Of a stretch of 58,432 nucleotides of DNA, positions 17,979 to 26,015 are shown piece by piece (position 1 is the first letter of the stretch; each line of letters opens with the position of its first letter). The position numbers were made by a program, and so were the translations under genes. Below the pieces are notes generated by a model. It saw only the letters and a list, made by a program, of their open reading frames with translations. It ran no database searches and was not told the origin of the DNA. Source of the stretch: Streptomyces sp. WAC 04229 (GTDB lineage Bacteria; Actinomycetota; Actinomycetes; Streptomycetales; Streptomycetaceae); the NCBI RefSeq assembly GCF_003947455.1, contig NZ_QHJH01000030.1:1-58432 (forward strand), read 5' to 3'.

Positions 17979-18205
17979 CTAGGGCCTGTCCGGCGGACCA
18001 TGCCGCGGACGCGGGGTCTGGTGCGCACATCTGCGGCGTTGTCGTCACTCGCCGACTCCCCCACGCTCGGCTTCGCTCGCGCGGGGGGACCCCCATCGCG
18101 TCGACTCCCTCCTCCGCCTTGCAGCTGCACGCACCAGACCCCGCTCACCGGCACGGAACAGGTGCCGTCACTCTCCCGCGGCCTGGTCCGCCGGACAGGC
18201 CCTAG
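17979..18205. mobile_element. MITE-like inverted-repeat element, 227 bases
   Basis: Perfect 22-base terminal inverted repeats (17979-18000 and 18184-18205; inner sequence GGGCCTGTCCGGCGGACCA) extend with one mismatch by seven more bases. A second perfect 15-base inverted pair lies inside (18011-18025 and 18130-18144), plus hairpins such as CGGCAC/GTGCCG at 18149-18154 and 18162-18167. It has no transposase gene. If the element begins at GGGCC, the flanks are TA on both sides, consistent with a TA target duplication. The right end supplies the last codons and stop of the rhomboid gene; the left end lies 45 bases upstream of the Lrp-type gene. Confidence 0.8.
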
Positions 18206-18914
18206 CCGTACGCCCGAACCGCACCCACGCGAAAGTGAAGCCCAGGCCGAAGCCCACCAGGTGGGCGAGGTACGCCACCCCCGGGCCGTCGCCCGCGCGG
18301 CCCGCCGCCATCCACTGGAGGGCCGCCCAGAAGGGGAGGACCAGCCAGGCCGGGAAGCGCAGGGGCAGGAAGAAGAGGAAGGGCAGGAGGCTGGTCACCC
18401 GGGCGCGGGGGAAGAGGAACAGGAACGCGCCGAGGATCGCGGAGATCGCCCCGGAGGCGCCGACCAGGGACTGCGGGGAGTGGGCGTTCGCGCCCGCGTA
18501 GCCGAGCAGCGCCAGGTAGCCGCAGCCGAGGTAGAACAGGGCGAACTGGAGGCGGCCCATGCGCTCCTCGGTCATCGCGCCGAAGACGTACAGGAAGAGC
18601 ATGTTGCCCAGCAGATGCACCCAGCTGCCGTGGACGAACAGCGCCGTGGCGGGGGTGAGCGCGGAACCGGGGGAGCCCTCGAACAGTTCTGCGGGGATCA
18701 CGCCCCAGCGCCGGAAGTACGCGCGCTGCGCGGCCAGCAGCTCCTCCCCGGTGCCGTACGCCGGATTGAGGCCCGCCGCCGGGCTGACCAGGAACAGTAC
18801 GCAGCAGAGCGTGATCAGCGTGTACGTCACCGGCGCCGTGCGGCCCCGTGGCGTCAGGGCCGTGCCGAGCGTTCGAGCCGTCCCGAGGGCCGTCCTGCTC
18901 CAGTTACCGATCAT
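18168..18914 (-). CDS. Rhomboid-family intramembrane serine protease
   Basis: Polytopic protease that cleaves transmembrane substrates. About 248 residues from ATG 18914, with six or seven helices. The family core is present: HGSWVHLLGNM with the oxyanion-side His/Asn, ERMGRLQFALFYLGCG, catalytic Ser in GASGAIS, and the partner His in AYLAHLVGFGLG. The start is uncertain: no ribosome site precedes this ATG, and an in-frame GTG at 18920 is possible. The final residues RACPADQAAGE and the stop codon lie inside the inverted-repeat element at 17979-18205, so the native C-terminus appears to have been replaced by insertion. The catalytic core is intact. Confidence 0.88.
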   Translation of the reverse strand: MIGNWSRTALGTARTLGTALTPRGRTAPVTYTLITLCCVLFLVSPAAGLNPAYGTGEELLAAQRAYFRRWGVIPAELFEGSPGSALTPATALFVHGSWVHLLGNMLFLYVFGAMTEERMGRLQFALFYLGCGYLALLGYAGANAHSPQSLVGASGAISAILGAFLFLFPRARVTSLLPFLFFLPLRFPAWLVLPFWAALQWMAAGRAGDGPGVAYLAHLVGFGLGFTFAWVRFGRTARACPADQAAGE

Positions 18915-19000
18915 GGACACAGAGCATGACGTAACGGACCGCAACCGCCCATACCGCCTCGCCGCCGTGGACACGCGGGCGTCGGGTACCCGCCAGGCCG

Positions 19001-19006
19001 TAGGGT
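19001..19006 (+). promoter_or_regulatory. Putative -10 box (TAGGGT)
   Basis: The box lies 65 bases before the zinc-ribbon gene in the 157-base divergent gap with the rhomboid gene. No clear -35 is seen. Confidence 0.3.
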
Positions 19007-19071
19007 TACGAGCCACACGCACCGGGAGAGCCCGGCGCGTCACCGACACTGGAAGAGAGCGAACAGCCACG

Positions 19072-19311
19072 ATGACGGTTCCCCTGCCGACGGACACGAC
19101 ACGGTGGCGCTGCACCCTGTGCGGCAACCTGACCCGATTCGACGTGACCCGGGCCTCGAAGGTCGTCGAGTACGTCCACCTCGACCTGGCCGGCGAGCCG
19201 AAGGTCGAGGAGCGCGAGGTGCTCAGCGAGACCGTCGAGTCGGTGCGGTGCCGCTGGTGCAACGCCGTGGACCAGGTGGAACTCGTGGACAGGCCGGGTG
19301 CCGCCTCCTGA
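19072..19311 (+). CDS. Small zinc-ribbon-like protein
   Basis: 79 residues from ATG 19072, preceded by GGAAGAGAG. Two Cys pairs, CTLCGN near residue 13 and CRWCN near residue 61, could bind one zinc. Between them is a beta-rich region with FDVTRASKVVEYVHLDLAG and an acidic stretch. I recognise it as a conserved actinobacterial hypothetical protein without known function. It lies 63 bases upstream of the NYN-domain gene on the same strand, so a link to RNA metabolism is possible. Confidence 0.72.
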   Translation: MTVPLPTDTTRWRCTLCGNLTRFDVTRASKVVEYVHLDLAGEPKVEEREVLSETVESVRCRWCNAVDQVELVDRPGAAS

Positions 19312-19374
19312 TCGGAGCGGTTCCCGCACGAGGCGGTCCCCGGCCGGGACCGCCCTGAGACATGGGGATGACGG

Positions 19375-20718
19375 ATGGTGGAGACACACGACGGGGAGCC
19401 GGGCGACGGCGCCGCCGAGGTGCTCGACCGCCCGCTGCCCGACGGCGTGCGCCGCAGAGTCGTGCAGATCGTGTCCGACGGCTTCGGCGGACTCACCCTC
19501 GCCGAGCTGCCCGCGCAGCTGAGGCAGTACGCCAGGTTCGCCCCCAACCGCAGGGCCAAGTTCGCCGGCAACGCCATGGCCGCCGCCGTGGAGAGCGACC
19601 CGCTGTTCCGCCAGCGCATCGGCGAGAAGTTCCGCGACGCCCAGCCGGAGCTGGCCGGCGCCCTGGACGCCGGCTCCCCGCCGCCCGCCGCCGACCCGCT
19701 CGACGTGGCCGCCGCGGCCTACGTGCTGCGCCCGCACGGCTGGGTGAAGCTGGTGACCGCCGCCGGCGAGGAGGCGCAGCGCGCGGACGCCGAGCGCGCC
19801 GACGAGGAGAGCCGCGCCGAGCTGGAGCGGCTGCACGAGGAGCTGGCCCGGGCCCGGGAGCACACCCGGACGGAGACCGAGCGGCTGCGCGCCGAGCTGG
19901 AGTCGGCCAAGAAGGAGACCGAGGCGCTCCACCGCAAGCTGCGCTCGGCCCTCAGCGACGTCAAGCGCGGCGAGGCCGCGCTGCGCAAGGTCCAGGCCGA
20001 GATGGACACCGTCCGCACCGAGGGCCACACCCAGGTGTCCGCCGCCGAGAGCGAGTCCCGGCGGCTCAAGACCCGCCTCGCGGAGGCGGAGGCGGCCCTG
20101 GAGGCCACCCGCAAGGCCGCCCGCGAGGGGCGCAGCGTCGAGGACATGCGCGTCCGGCTGCTCCTTGACACCCTGCTGGACGCCACCCAGGGGCTGCGCA
20201 GGGAGCTGGCGCTGCCTCCGGTGTCCGTGCGGCCCGCCGAGACGGTGGACGCGGTCGAACCCGGACGGATGACGCCGAAGGACATCGCCGCGCGCGCCCT
20301 GTCCGAGAACGACCCCGCCATCCTCGACCAGTTGCTCGCCCTGCCCCAGGCCCACCTGGTCGTCGACGGCTACAACGTCACCAAGACCGGCTATCCGCAG
20401 ATGCCGCTGGAGAAGCAGCGGCTCAGGCTGCTCGGCCAGCTCTCCCAGCTCGCCGCCCAGACCGGCGCCGAGATGACCTGCGTCTTCGACGGGGCCGAAC
20501 TGGCGGCGCCGGTGCTGCTCGCGCCGCCGCGCGGCGTGCGGGTGCTCTTCTCCAAGCCCGGCGTCACCGCCGACGAGCTGATCCGCCAACTCGTGCGCGC
20601 CGAGCCGCCGGGACGGCCCGTCATCGTCGTCTCGACCGACCGCGAGGTGGCCGACGGCGTCGCGCGCGCCGGCGCACGCCCGGTGGCGTCCGTGGTGCTC
20701 CTCAAGCGGCTTTCCTAG
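19375..20718 (+). CDS. NYN-domain (YacP-like) putative ribonuclease with coiled coil
   Basis: 447 residues from ATG 19375; the adjacent GTG 19378 is an alternative. The first 120 residues are helical and include RRRVVQIVSDGFGGLTLAELP, followed by a long coiled coil rich in Glu/Arg/Ala (about 135-255). The C-terminal third is a NYN/PIN-like domain: LVVDGYNVTKTGYP with Asp331, CVFDGAE, and VIVVSTDREVADG, placing acidic residues as in the YacP/Rae1 nuclease family. By family knowledge it would bind or cut RNA. The coiled coil suggests oligomerisation or a partner protein. Confidence 0.85.
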   Translation: MVETHDGEPGDGAAEVLDRPLPDGVRRRVVQIVSDGFGGLTLAELPAQLRQYARFAPNRRAKFAGNAMAAAVESDPLFRQRIGEKFRDAQPELAGALDAGSPPPAADPLDVAAAAYVLRPHGWVKLVTAAGEEAQRADAERADEESRAELERLHEELARAREHTRTETERLRAELESAKKETEALHRKLRSALSDVKRGEAALRKVQAEMDTVRTEGHTQVSAAESESRRLKTRLAEAEAALEATRKAAREGRSVEDMRVRLLLDTLLDATQGLRRELALPPVSVRPAETVDAVEPGRMTPKDIAARALSENDPAILDQLLALPQAHLVVDGYNVTKTGYPQMPLEKQRLRLLGQLSQLAAQTGAEMTCVFDGAELAAPVLLAPPRGVRVLFSKPGVTADELIRQLVRAEPPGRPVIVVSTDREVADGVARAGARPVASVVLLKRLS

Positions 20719-20742
20719 CCGCTCATTCACATCCGCACCAAC

Positions 20743-20793
20743 CGCAACGTAGGCGCCCTATGCCTGAATTGACGGAACTGTCACGCAACGTAG
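20743..20793. repeat. Direct repeat CGCAACGTAG
   Basis: Two exact copies at 20743-20752 and 20784-20793, 41 bases apart. The second overlaps the spacer and -10 of the promoter at 20769-20796, so it could bind a regulator. Confidence 0.45.
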
Positions 20794-20796
20794 TGT
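20769..20796 (+). promoter_or_regulatory. Candidate sigma-70-type promoter P2 for NlpC/P60 gene
   Basis: TTGACG at 20769-20774, 16-base spacer, TAGTGT at 20791-20796. It would give a leader of about 150 bases before the GTG at 20950. Confidence 0.6.
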
Positions 20797-20867
20797 CAGG
20801 CGGGCGTCACTGCAGGTGAGTTGTGACGAAGAACGCGGTGCGTAGCCAGGATTTTTCGGCGGAGGAT

Positions 20868-20897
20868 TTGAACTGATCACGAGTGGGTCACTAGGGT
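20868..20897 (+). promoter_or_regulatory. Candidate sigma-70-type promoter P1 for NlpC/P60 gene
   Basis: TTGAAC at 20868-20873, 18-base spacer, TAGGGT at 20892-20897. The predicted start near 20904 leaves a short leader with AAGGAG before GTG 20950. Confidence 0.6.
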
Positions 20898-20949
20898 CAG
20901 CCCTCGAACCCTCGAACGGGTGATCCCTCTCAAGAAGGAGCTCGTCTCC

Positions 20950-21990
20950 GTGGCGTCCCACCGTCGTCCCAAGCAGCCGAGCCGCACGCGCGTGACCGTG
21001 CTCACCACCGCTGCCGCCGCCGCTGTCGCTCTCAGCTCGCAGGCCGCCAACGCCGCGCCGAGCGAGAAGCCGAGCAAGGACGAGGTCAAGGCCAAGGTCG
21101 ACAAGCTCTACGAGGAGGCCGAGAAGGCCACCGAGAAGTACAACGGCGCCAAGGAGAAGCAGGAGAAGCTCCAGAAGGAGATCTCCACCATCCAGGACAA
21201 CGTCGCCCGCGGCCAGGAGGAGCTCAACGAGCTGCGCGACGGCCTCGGTTCGATGGCCAGCGCCCAGTACCGCTCCGGCGGCATCGACCCCTCCCTCCAG
21301 CTCTTCCTCTCCGCCGACCCGGACAACTACCTGGACAAGGCCTCCACCCTCGACCAGCTCAGCGGTCAGCAGGTCGAGGCGCTGAAGAAGATCCAGGGCA
21401 AGCAGCGCGACCTCGCCCAGCAGCGCTCCGAGGCGACCGAGAAGCTCAAGGACCTCTCCGCCACCCGCACCGAACTGGGCAACAAGAAGAAGGAAGTCCA
21501 GGGCAAGCTCTCCTCCGCGCAGAAGCTGCTCAACACGCTCACCGCGAAGGAGAAGGCCGCGCTCGCCGCCGAGGAGCAGCGCGCCACCCGCAGCAGCGAG
21601 CGCGAGGTCCTCTCCGGCAGCGGGACCCCCGCCTCCGGCCGGGCCGCCGCCGCCTTCGCCGCCGCCCAGAGCAAGATAGGCACGCCGTACGTCTACGGCG
21701 CCACCGGCCCGTCCTCCTTCGACTGCTCGGGCCTGACCTCCTGGGCCTACGCCCAGGCCGGCGTCGGCATCCCGCGCACCTCCGAGGCACAGACCGGCGC
21801 GGGTACCCGGATCTCCTCGATGAGCCAGCTCCAGGTCGGCGACCTCGTCTTCTTCTTCAACGACCTGCACCACGTCGGCCTTTACGCCGGCAACGGCCAG
21901 GTCCTGCACGCGCCGCGTACCGGCACGGTCGTGCGCTACGAGTCGATGAGCACCATCGGCGGCCCGTTCATGTTCGGCGTGCGGGTCTGA
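20950..21990 (+). CDS. Secreted NlpC/P60 peptidoglycan hydrolase (first of tandem pair)
   Basis: Cell-wall endopeptidase, 346 residues from GTG 20950, with AAGGAG nine bases upstream. A Sec signal peptide ends near AANA-AP (about residues 15-36). A coiled-coil domain rich in Lys/Glu (about 40-215) follows, including the block AQYRSGGIDPSLQLFLSADP. The C-terminal NlpC/P60 domain has catalytic Cys259 in FDCSGL, His308 in HHVGLYAGN and a third polar residue in the HAPR region. The architecture resembles RipA/CwlO-type hydrolases whose coiled coils interact with FtsEX. A paralogue follows at 22204. A c-di-AMP riboswitch, common before such genes, was looked for and not found. Confidence 0.92.
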   Translation: MASHRRPKQPSRTRVTVLTTAAAAAVALSSQAANAAPSEKPSKDEVKAKVDKLYEEAEKATEKYNGAKEKQEKLQKEISTIQDNVARGQEELNELRDGLGSMASAQYRSGGIDPSLQLFLSADPDNYLDKASTLDQLSGQQVEALKKIQGKQRDLAQQRSEATEKLKDLSATRTELGNKKKEVQGKLSSAQKLLNTLTAKEKAALAAEEQRATRSSEREVLSGSGTPASGRAAAAFAAAQSKIGTPYVYGATGPSSFDCSGLTSWAYAQAGVGIPRTSEAQTGAGTRISSMSQLQVGDLVFFFNDLHHVGLYAGNGQVLHAPRTGTVVRYESMSTIGGPFMFGVRV

Positions 21991-22069
21991 CCCGGAGCAC
22001 GCGCCACCCCTGAACCGCCCTCGCCATGCCGCCCGTTCGGGCGAATCACGGCACGGCCTGTGGACCCCC

Positions 22070-22103
22070 CGCCCCGCCGGTGACCTGCGTCAGCGGCGGG
22101 GCG
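22070..22103. terminator. Bidirectional hairpin terminator between NlpC/P60 genes
   Basis: Ten-pair GC stem (22070-22079 with 22094-22103), one G-G mismatch, then TGAC/GTCA pairing around a CTGC loop. Confidence 0.8.
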
Positions 22104-22129
22104 CCGCCGTGCGCGGCGCCCGGAGGTCG

Positions 22130-22159
22130 TTGGCCGGTACCCCGTCACGGGGTTACTGT
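22130..22159 (+). promoter_or_regulatory. Candidate promoter of second NlpC/P60 gene
   Basis: TTGGCC at 22130-22135, 18-base spacer, TACTGT at 22154-22159. The start would fall near 22166, about 38 bases before GTG 22204. Confidence 0.5.
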
Positions 22160-22203
22160 CTGCCGCGTTTCCCCGTCCGCCAGCGGAAGGAGTGCGGCTT
22201 CCC

Positions 22204-23238
22204 GTGGGGTCCCATCGCCGCCTTGCACCGTCCGGGTTCGACCGCGGCTCAGCCGCCGCCGTCGGCCTGCTCTCCGTCGCCGCCGCAGTCCTGGGCGCCG
22301 TACCGGCCACCGCCGCGCCCGCGGCCCCGGCCGCCCCGCAGGACGACCGGCGGGCGGAGGTGGACCGCCTGCACACCGAGGCGGAGCAGGCGACCGAGGC
22401 CTACAACAAGGCCGACGCGCGCACCGACGCCCTGCAGAAGGAGGTCGGCACCGCGCAGGACTCGATCGCCCGGCAGCAGGAGCGGATCAACTCCATGCGC
22501 GACGCGCTCGGTTCGCTGGCCGGCGCCCAGTACCGCTCCGGCGGCATCGATCCCTCGCTGGCCCTGCTGCTCTCCGCGAACCCGGACCAATACCTGGAGC
22601 GGGCCTCCGTCCTCGACCGGATCTCCAGCCGCCACGCGGGCGAGCTGCGGGAACTCCAGCAGGCCATGCGCGACCTCGCCCAGGACCGCACCGAGGCCGC
22701 CGAGAAGCTCGCCCTCCTGGAGAAGGGCCGCAAGGCCGTCGCCGCCCACAAGAAGACCGTGGAACGCAAGCTCGCCAAGGCGCGCGCGCTGGTCAACTCC
22801 CTCCCGGACGGCGAACGCGCGGGCTACGAGCGCGGCTCCCGCTCCGGCCGCCCGGACCTGACCGCCCTCACCGGCGCCCAGGGCCCCGCCTCCGGCCGCG
22901 CGGGCGCCGCGTTCGCCGCCGCCCGCGCCGCCCTCGGCAAGCCGTACGTGTGGGGCGCCAACGGCCCCTCCGGCTTCGACTGCTCCGGCCTGACCCAGTG
23001 GGCGTACGCCCAGGCCGGGGTCGGCCTGCCGCGCACCTCGCAGGCGCAGTCCGGCAGCGGTCAGCGGGTCTCCCTGTCCGAGGCCCGGCCCGGCGACCTC
23101 GTCGCCTACCGCGACGACGCCAGCCACATCGGCATGTACGCCGGAAACGGCCAGGTGATCCACGCGCCCTACCCCGGCGCGCCGGTGCGCTACGACCCGG
23201 TCGGCATGATGCCGGTCTCCTCGATCACCCGGGTCTGA
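22204..23238 (+). CDS. Secreted NlpC/P60 peptidoglycan hydrolase (second of tandem pair)
   Basis: 344 residues from GTG 22204. This start has AAGGAG 11 bases upstream and gives VGSHRR, aligning with VASHRR of the upstream paralogue; GTG 22192 touches the ribosome site and is rejected. It has a signal peptide, a coiled coil with AQYRSGGIDPSLALLLSANP, and an NlpC/P60 domain with Cys260 (FDCSGL) and His308 (SHIGMYAGN). Domain order and length match the first copy, so the pair arose by tandem duplication. Compared with the first copy, the coiled coil is more Arg/Ala-rich. The terminator and candidate promoter between the genes imply separate regulation. Confidence 0.92.
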   Translation: MGSHRRLAPSGFDRGSAAAVGLLSVAAAVLGAVPATAAPAAPAAPQDDRRAEVDRLHTEAEQATEAYNKADARTDALQKEVGTAQDSIARQQERINSMRDALGSLAGAQYRSGGIDPSLALLLSANPDQYLERASVLDRISSRHAGELRELQQAMRDLAQDRTEAAEKLALLEKGRKAVAAHKKTVERKLAKARALVNSLPDGERAGYERGSRSGRPDLTALTGAQGPASGRAGAAFAAARAALGKPYVWGANGPSGFDCSGLTQWAYAQAGVGLPRTSQAQSGSGQRVSLSEARPGDLVAYRDDASHIGMYAGNGQVIHAPYPGAPVRYDPVGMMPVSSITRV

Positions 23239-23296
23239 CCCGCCGCGGCACCGCAATCCGCAACGCAGCCCTGCCACCCGTACCGCCACGCGCCCG

Positions 23297-23312
23297 TACG
23301 ATCGGGAAGGTG
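23297..23312 (+). promoter_or_regulatory. -10 box for leaderless start (TACGAT, 7 bases before GTG)
   Basis: TACGAT at 23297-23302 is seven bases before GTG 23310, so transcription should begin at or next to the start codon. Confidence 0.5.
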
Positions 23313-24503
23313 GCTGGTCGATCGCGGGTGTCGGGTTCCTCGGTGGTGGCGCTGTGCCTGCTGCTGGTCGCCCTCGTGGCCTGCGGCGGCAGGGTCACCG
23401 CCGACCCGGTGCGGGCCGAGGTGCAGAAGGTGCTGGACCGGCGCGCGGCGGCCGTCCTCGGCCACGACCGGGCCGCCTACGCCCGTACGGGCACCGGGAC
23501 CGGCTACGGCAACCTGAGCGCGATTCCGCTGGCCGACTGGTCGTACCGGGTGACCGACGTGGACCGCGGCGTCGACACCGCCACCGCCGAGGTCGAGCTG
23601 CGCTACCGCGTCGACGGCTACGACCGGGGCGCCGTCACCGCGAACCGCACCGTCGCGCTGAGCCGGGACGGCGCGGACGGGGAGTGGGCCGTCGACTCCG
23701 AGCGGCCCGCCGAGGAGTCCGGCCAGCAGCCCTGGGACCAGGGCACGGTTCAGGTGGTGCGCGGCACGCACAGCCTGGTGCTCGGCGTCGGGCAGTCCGC
23801 CGGCGCACTGCGCGCCTTCGCCGGCCTCGCCGACCGGGCGGTGCCCGCCGTCTCCGACGCCTGGGACGGCGACTGGGCCCGCCGGGTCGTCGTGCTCGTC
23901 CCCCGGTCCGTGGAGGGCATGGCGGGCCTGCTGGGCTCGCCCGCCTCCTCCTACCGGGGCATCGCCGCGGTCACCACGGGGGAGACGGGCGGCCGGGAGC
24001 ACGCCCCGGCGGACCGGATCATCGTCAACCCCGACGCGTACGGGCTGCTCGGCAGCCTCGGCAGGCAGGTCGTGCTCACCCACGAGACCACCCACGTCGC
24101 CACCCGCGCCGACACCACCGCCGCCACCCCGCTGTGGCTCTCCGAGGGCTACGCCGACTGGGTCGGCTACCGGGGCACCGACCGCGACCCCGACGAGGCC
24201 GCTCCCGAACTGCGCGGCGAGGTGTCCGAGGGCCGGGTGCCCGGCGCACTGCCGACGGACGAGGACTTCGGCTTCACCGCCGACGCCGACGAACTGGCCC
24301 GCGCCTACGAGGGCGGCTGGCTGGCCTGCCGCATGATCGCCGATCAGTGGGGCGAGGACCGCCTGGACGCGTTCTACCGCGCCGTGGGCACCCACGACGA
24401 GCGCGCGGGCGCGGTGGAGGCGGCCATGGACGAGACCCTCGGGACGACACCCGAGGACTTCACGGCACGCTGGCGGGAGTACGTGCGGAGCGTGCTGGGC
24501 TGA
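23310..24503 (+). CDS. Lipoprotein with zinc-metalloprotease-like motif
   Basis: 397 residues from GTG 23310. A signal peptide ends at lipobox LVAC-GG (Cys about 27). The N-terminal half resembles an NTF2-like fold; the C-terminal half has HETTHVATR (His258-Glu259-xx-His262) followed by a downstream Glu in LSEGYADW, the gluzincin pattern of peptidase MA-like families. It is therefore probably an extracytoplasmic zinc peptidase, though the HExxH context with Thr-Thr is slightly unusual. It follows two peptidoglycan hydrolases, so a cell-envelope role is plausible. A possible later start is GTG 23328. Confidence 0.82.
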   Translation: MAGRSRVSGSSVVALCLLLVALVACGGRVTADPVRAEVQKVLDRRAAAVLGHDRAAYARTGTGTGYGNLSAIPLADWSYRVTDVDRGVDTATAEVELRYRVDGYDRGAVTANRTVALSRDGADGEWAVDSERPAEESGQQPWDQGTVQVVRGTHSLVLGVGQSAGALRAFAGLADRAVPAVSDAWDGDWARRVVVLVPRSVEGMAGLLGSPASSYRGIAAVTTGETGGREHAPADRIIVNPDAYGLLGSLGRQVVLTHETTHVATRADTTAATPLWLSEGYADWVGYRGTDRDPDEAAPELRGEVSEGRVPGALPTDEDFGFTADADELARAYEGGWLACRMIADQWGEDRLDAFYRAVGTHDERAGAVEAAMDETLGTTPEDFTARWREYVRSVLG

Positions 24504-24648
24504 GACTCCCGGCTCGGTGGGTGGTGGGTGTGGTCGAGGACGCCGCGCGGGCCCGGTGCGATGGCGGAAGGGTCTGCGGGTCGATTGCGGGCCTAGGCGT
24601 CCTGGCCCCGGGGGCGGCGGGACACGGGAGCGGGGGTGCCGCGCGGTG

Positions 24649-25932
24649 TCACGGTGCGATGGCGGGTGTGTCCGTGGGGCGAGTCGTGGTGAGCCCTTCG
24701 CTCCGGGCGGCGGGAGTGCGTCGCCGGGTGTCGTGCCACAGGGCACGGGCCCCGATCAGGGCGGCGGCCACCAGCAGGCCGTTGCGCACGGCCAGGAGCG
24801 CGATGCCGACAGGCGTGCTCGCCACGACGTCGGCGAACAGGACCGGGAACTCCAGCGCCGTCACCGGGGTCGCCGCCAGCACCAGCGCGGCCGGCACCCG
24901 CATCCGGGTCGCCCGGTAGCACCGGCAGACCGCCGCGAGGCCGACCAGCCACACCATGTACTGCGGGCTGATCACCCGGCTCGTGACCGTGAAGACCAGC
25001 ACCGCCACGAAGGCCGCGTCCGCCGCCGTGTGCGCCGCGAACCGGGCCGCGCGCAGCCGCCACAGCAGCAGCCAGCCGAAGCCGAGCGCGCTCAGCACCA
25101 GGGCCACCGTGCTCACCGCGCCCACGTACGGGCCGAGGAACTCCACCGAGCCGTAGTTCAGCAGCACCTCGCCCCGCCAGCCGAAGTGCCGGGCGACGTG
25201 GAACACCAGCGCCCCCAGCGACTCCACCTCGGTGCCCCGCTCACTCTGGAACGTCAGGAACGCGAACGCCCCCGGCATCGTCACCACGAACAGCGCGGCC
25301 AGCCCCGCCCCGCTCACCGCGGCCGCGACCCACGGCCCACGGCCCCGCATCCCGAGCAGCACCAGCGCCGGCCAGACCTTCAGCAGCGCCCCGAGCGCCG
25401 CCAGGGCCCCCGCCACCCTCGGATGCCGCCCCGCGGCCAGCAGTGCGGCCACCGCGACGGCGGTGACCATCACGTCGTAGCGGGCGGACACCGGCGGGCC
25501 CAGCAGCGGCACGCCCACCACCCACACCCACGCCCCGCGCGGCGAGCGCCCCGCGCCCCGGCCCGCGTGCCGCAGCAGCGCCAGCACCGTCAGGTCCACG
25601 GCACAGGCCAGGACGAAGAAGGCCGTGGCGTACGTCAGGAAGGGCAGCAGCCCGGGGGAGAGGACCGCGAAGGCCGCCGCCGGCGGGTACTGCCAGGTGA
25701 CGTCGTCCAGCGGAAACGTTCCGGTGCGCAGGATCTCGCACCAGCCCCGGTAGATGACGGACACGTCGCTGGTGACGTCCGGACCGGGGAAGACCAGCAC
25801 CTTGAGCACGAACAGCAGCAGCAACAGCCGTGTGGCGCCCCAGGCCGTCAGCAGCCACCGCGGTGACCGCCCCTCGTCCCTCGTCTCCACGTGCTCCCTG
25901 CCCGTCCGCGTCCGCCCTGCCGGTGCGGCCAT
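24649..25932 (-). CDS. GT87-like polyprenyl-mannose mannosyltransferase (integral membrane)
   Basis: 427 residues with about 10 transmembrane helices. It resembles the DUF2029/GT87 family, in which PimE and related GT-C enzymes add alpha-1,2 mannose to phosphatidylinositol mannosides from polyprenyl-phosphate mannose. The early loop after the first helix contains acidic residues (DVTSDVSVIYRGWCE), and later QYPPAAAF and VISPQYMVWLVGL match family blocks. The start could be ATG 25932 or a GTG inside the polar first 20 residues. It is divergent from a PimB-type mannosyltransferase, which supports a glycolipid role. The exact acceptor cannot be told. Confidence 0.8.
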   Translation of the reverse strand: MAAPAGRTRTGREHVETRDEGRSPRWLLTAWGATRLLLLLFVLKVLVFPGPDVTSDVSVIYRGWCEILRTGTFPLDDVTWQYPPAAAFAVLSPGLLPFLTYATAFFVLACAVDLTVLALLRHAGRGAGRSPRGAWVWVVGVPLLGPPVSARYDVMVTAVAVAALLAAGRHPRVAGALAALGALLKVWPALVLLGMRGRGPWVAAAVSGAGLAALFVVTMPGAFAFLTFQSERGTEVESLGALVFHVARHFGWRGEVLLNYGSVEFLGPYVGAVSTVALVLSALGFGWLLLWRLRAARFAAHTAADAAFVAVLVFTVTSRVISPQYMVWLVGLAAVCRCYRATRMRVPAALVLAATPVTALEFPVLFADVVASTPVGIALLAVRNGLLVAAALIGARALWHDTRRRTPAARSEGLTTTRPTDTPAIAP

Positions 25933-25999
25933 GATGACCCGGGCACCTGTGCGTCTGCCACAGGACGCGGCCGGGCCCCGGCCCGCGCGGAGGGTTCGG

Positions 26000-26015
26000 T
26001 AGGGTCGGCGGCGTG
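26000..26015 (+). promoter_or_regulatory. -10 box for leaderless start (TAGGGT, 7 bases before GTG)
   Basis: TAGGGT at 26000-26005, seven bases, then GTG 26013; no ribosome site is visible. Confidence 0.55.

Noticed and set aside
20719..20949. c-di-AMP (ydaO-type) riboswitch before the NlpC/P60 gene
   Set aside because: Such switches are common before these genes, but the conserved blocks I know are absent; only promoters and a direct repeat are seen.
24554..24665. 14-base direct repeat CGGTGCGATGGCGG (24554-24567 and 24652-24665)
   Set aside because: Exact, but in a GC-rich gap and one gene end with no further structure; may be coincidental.
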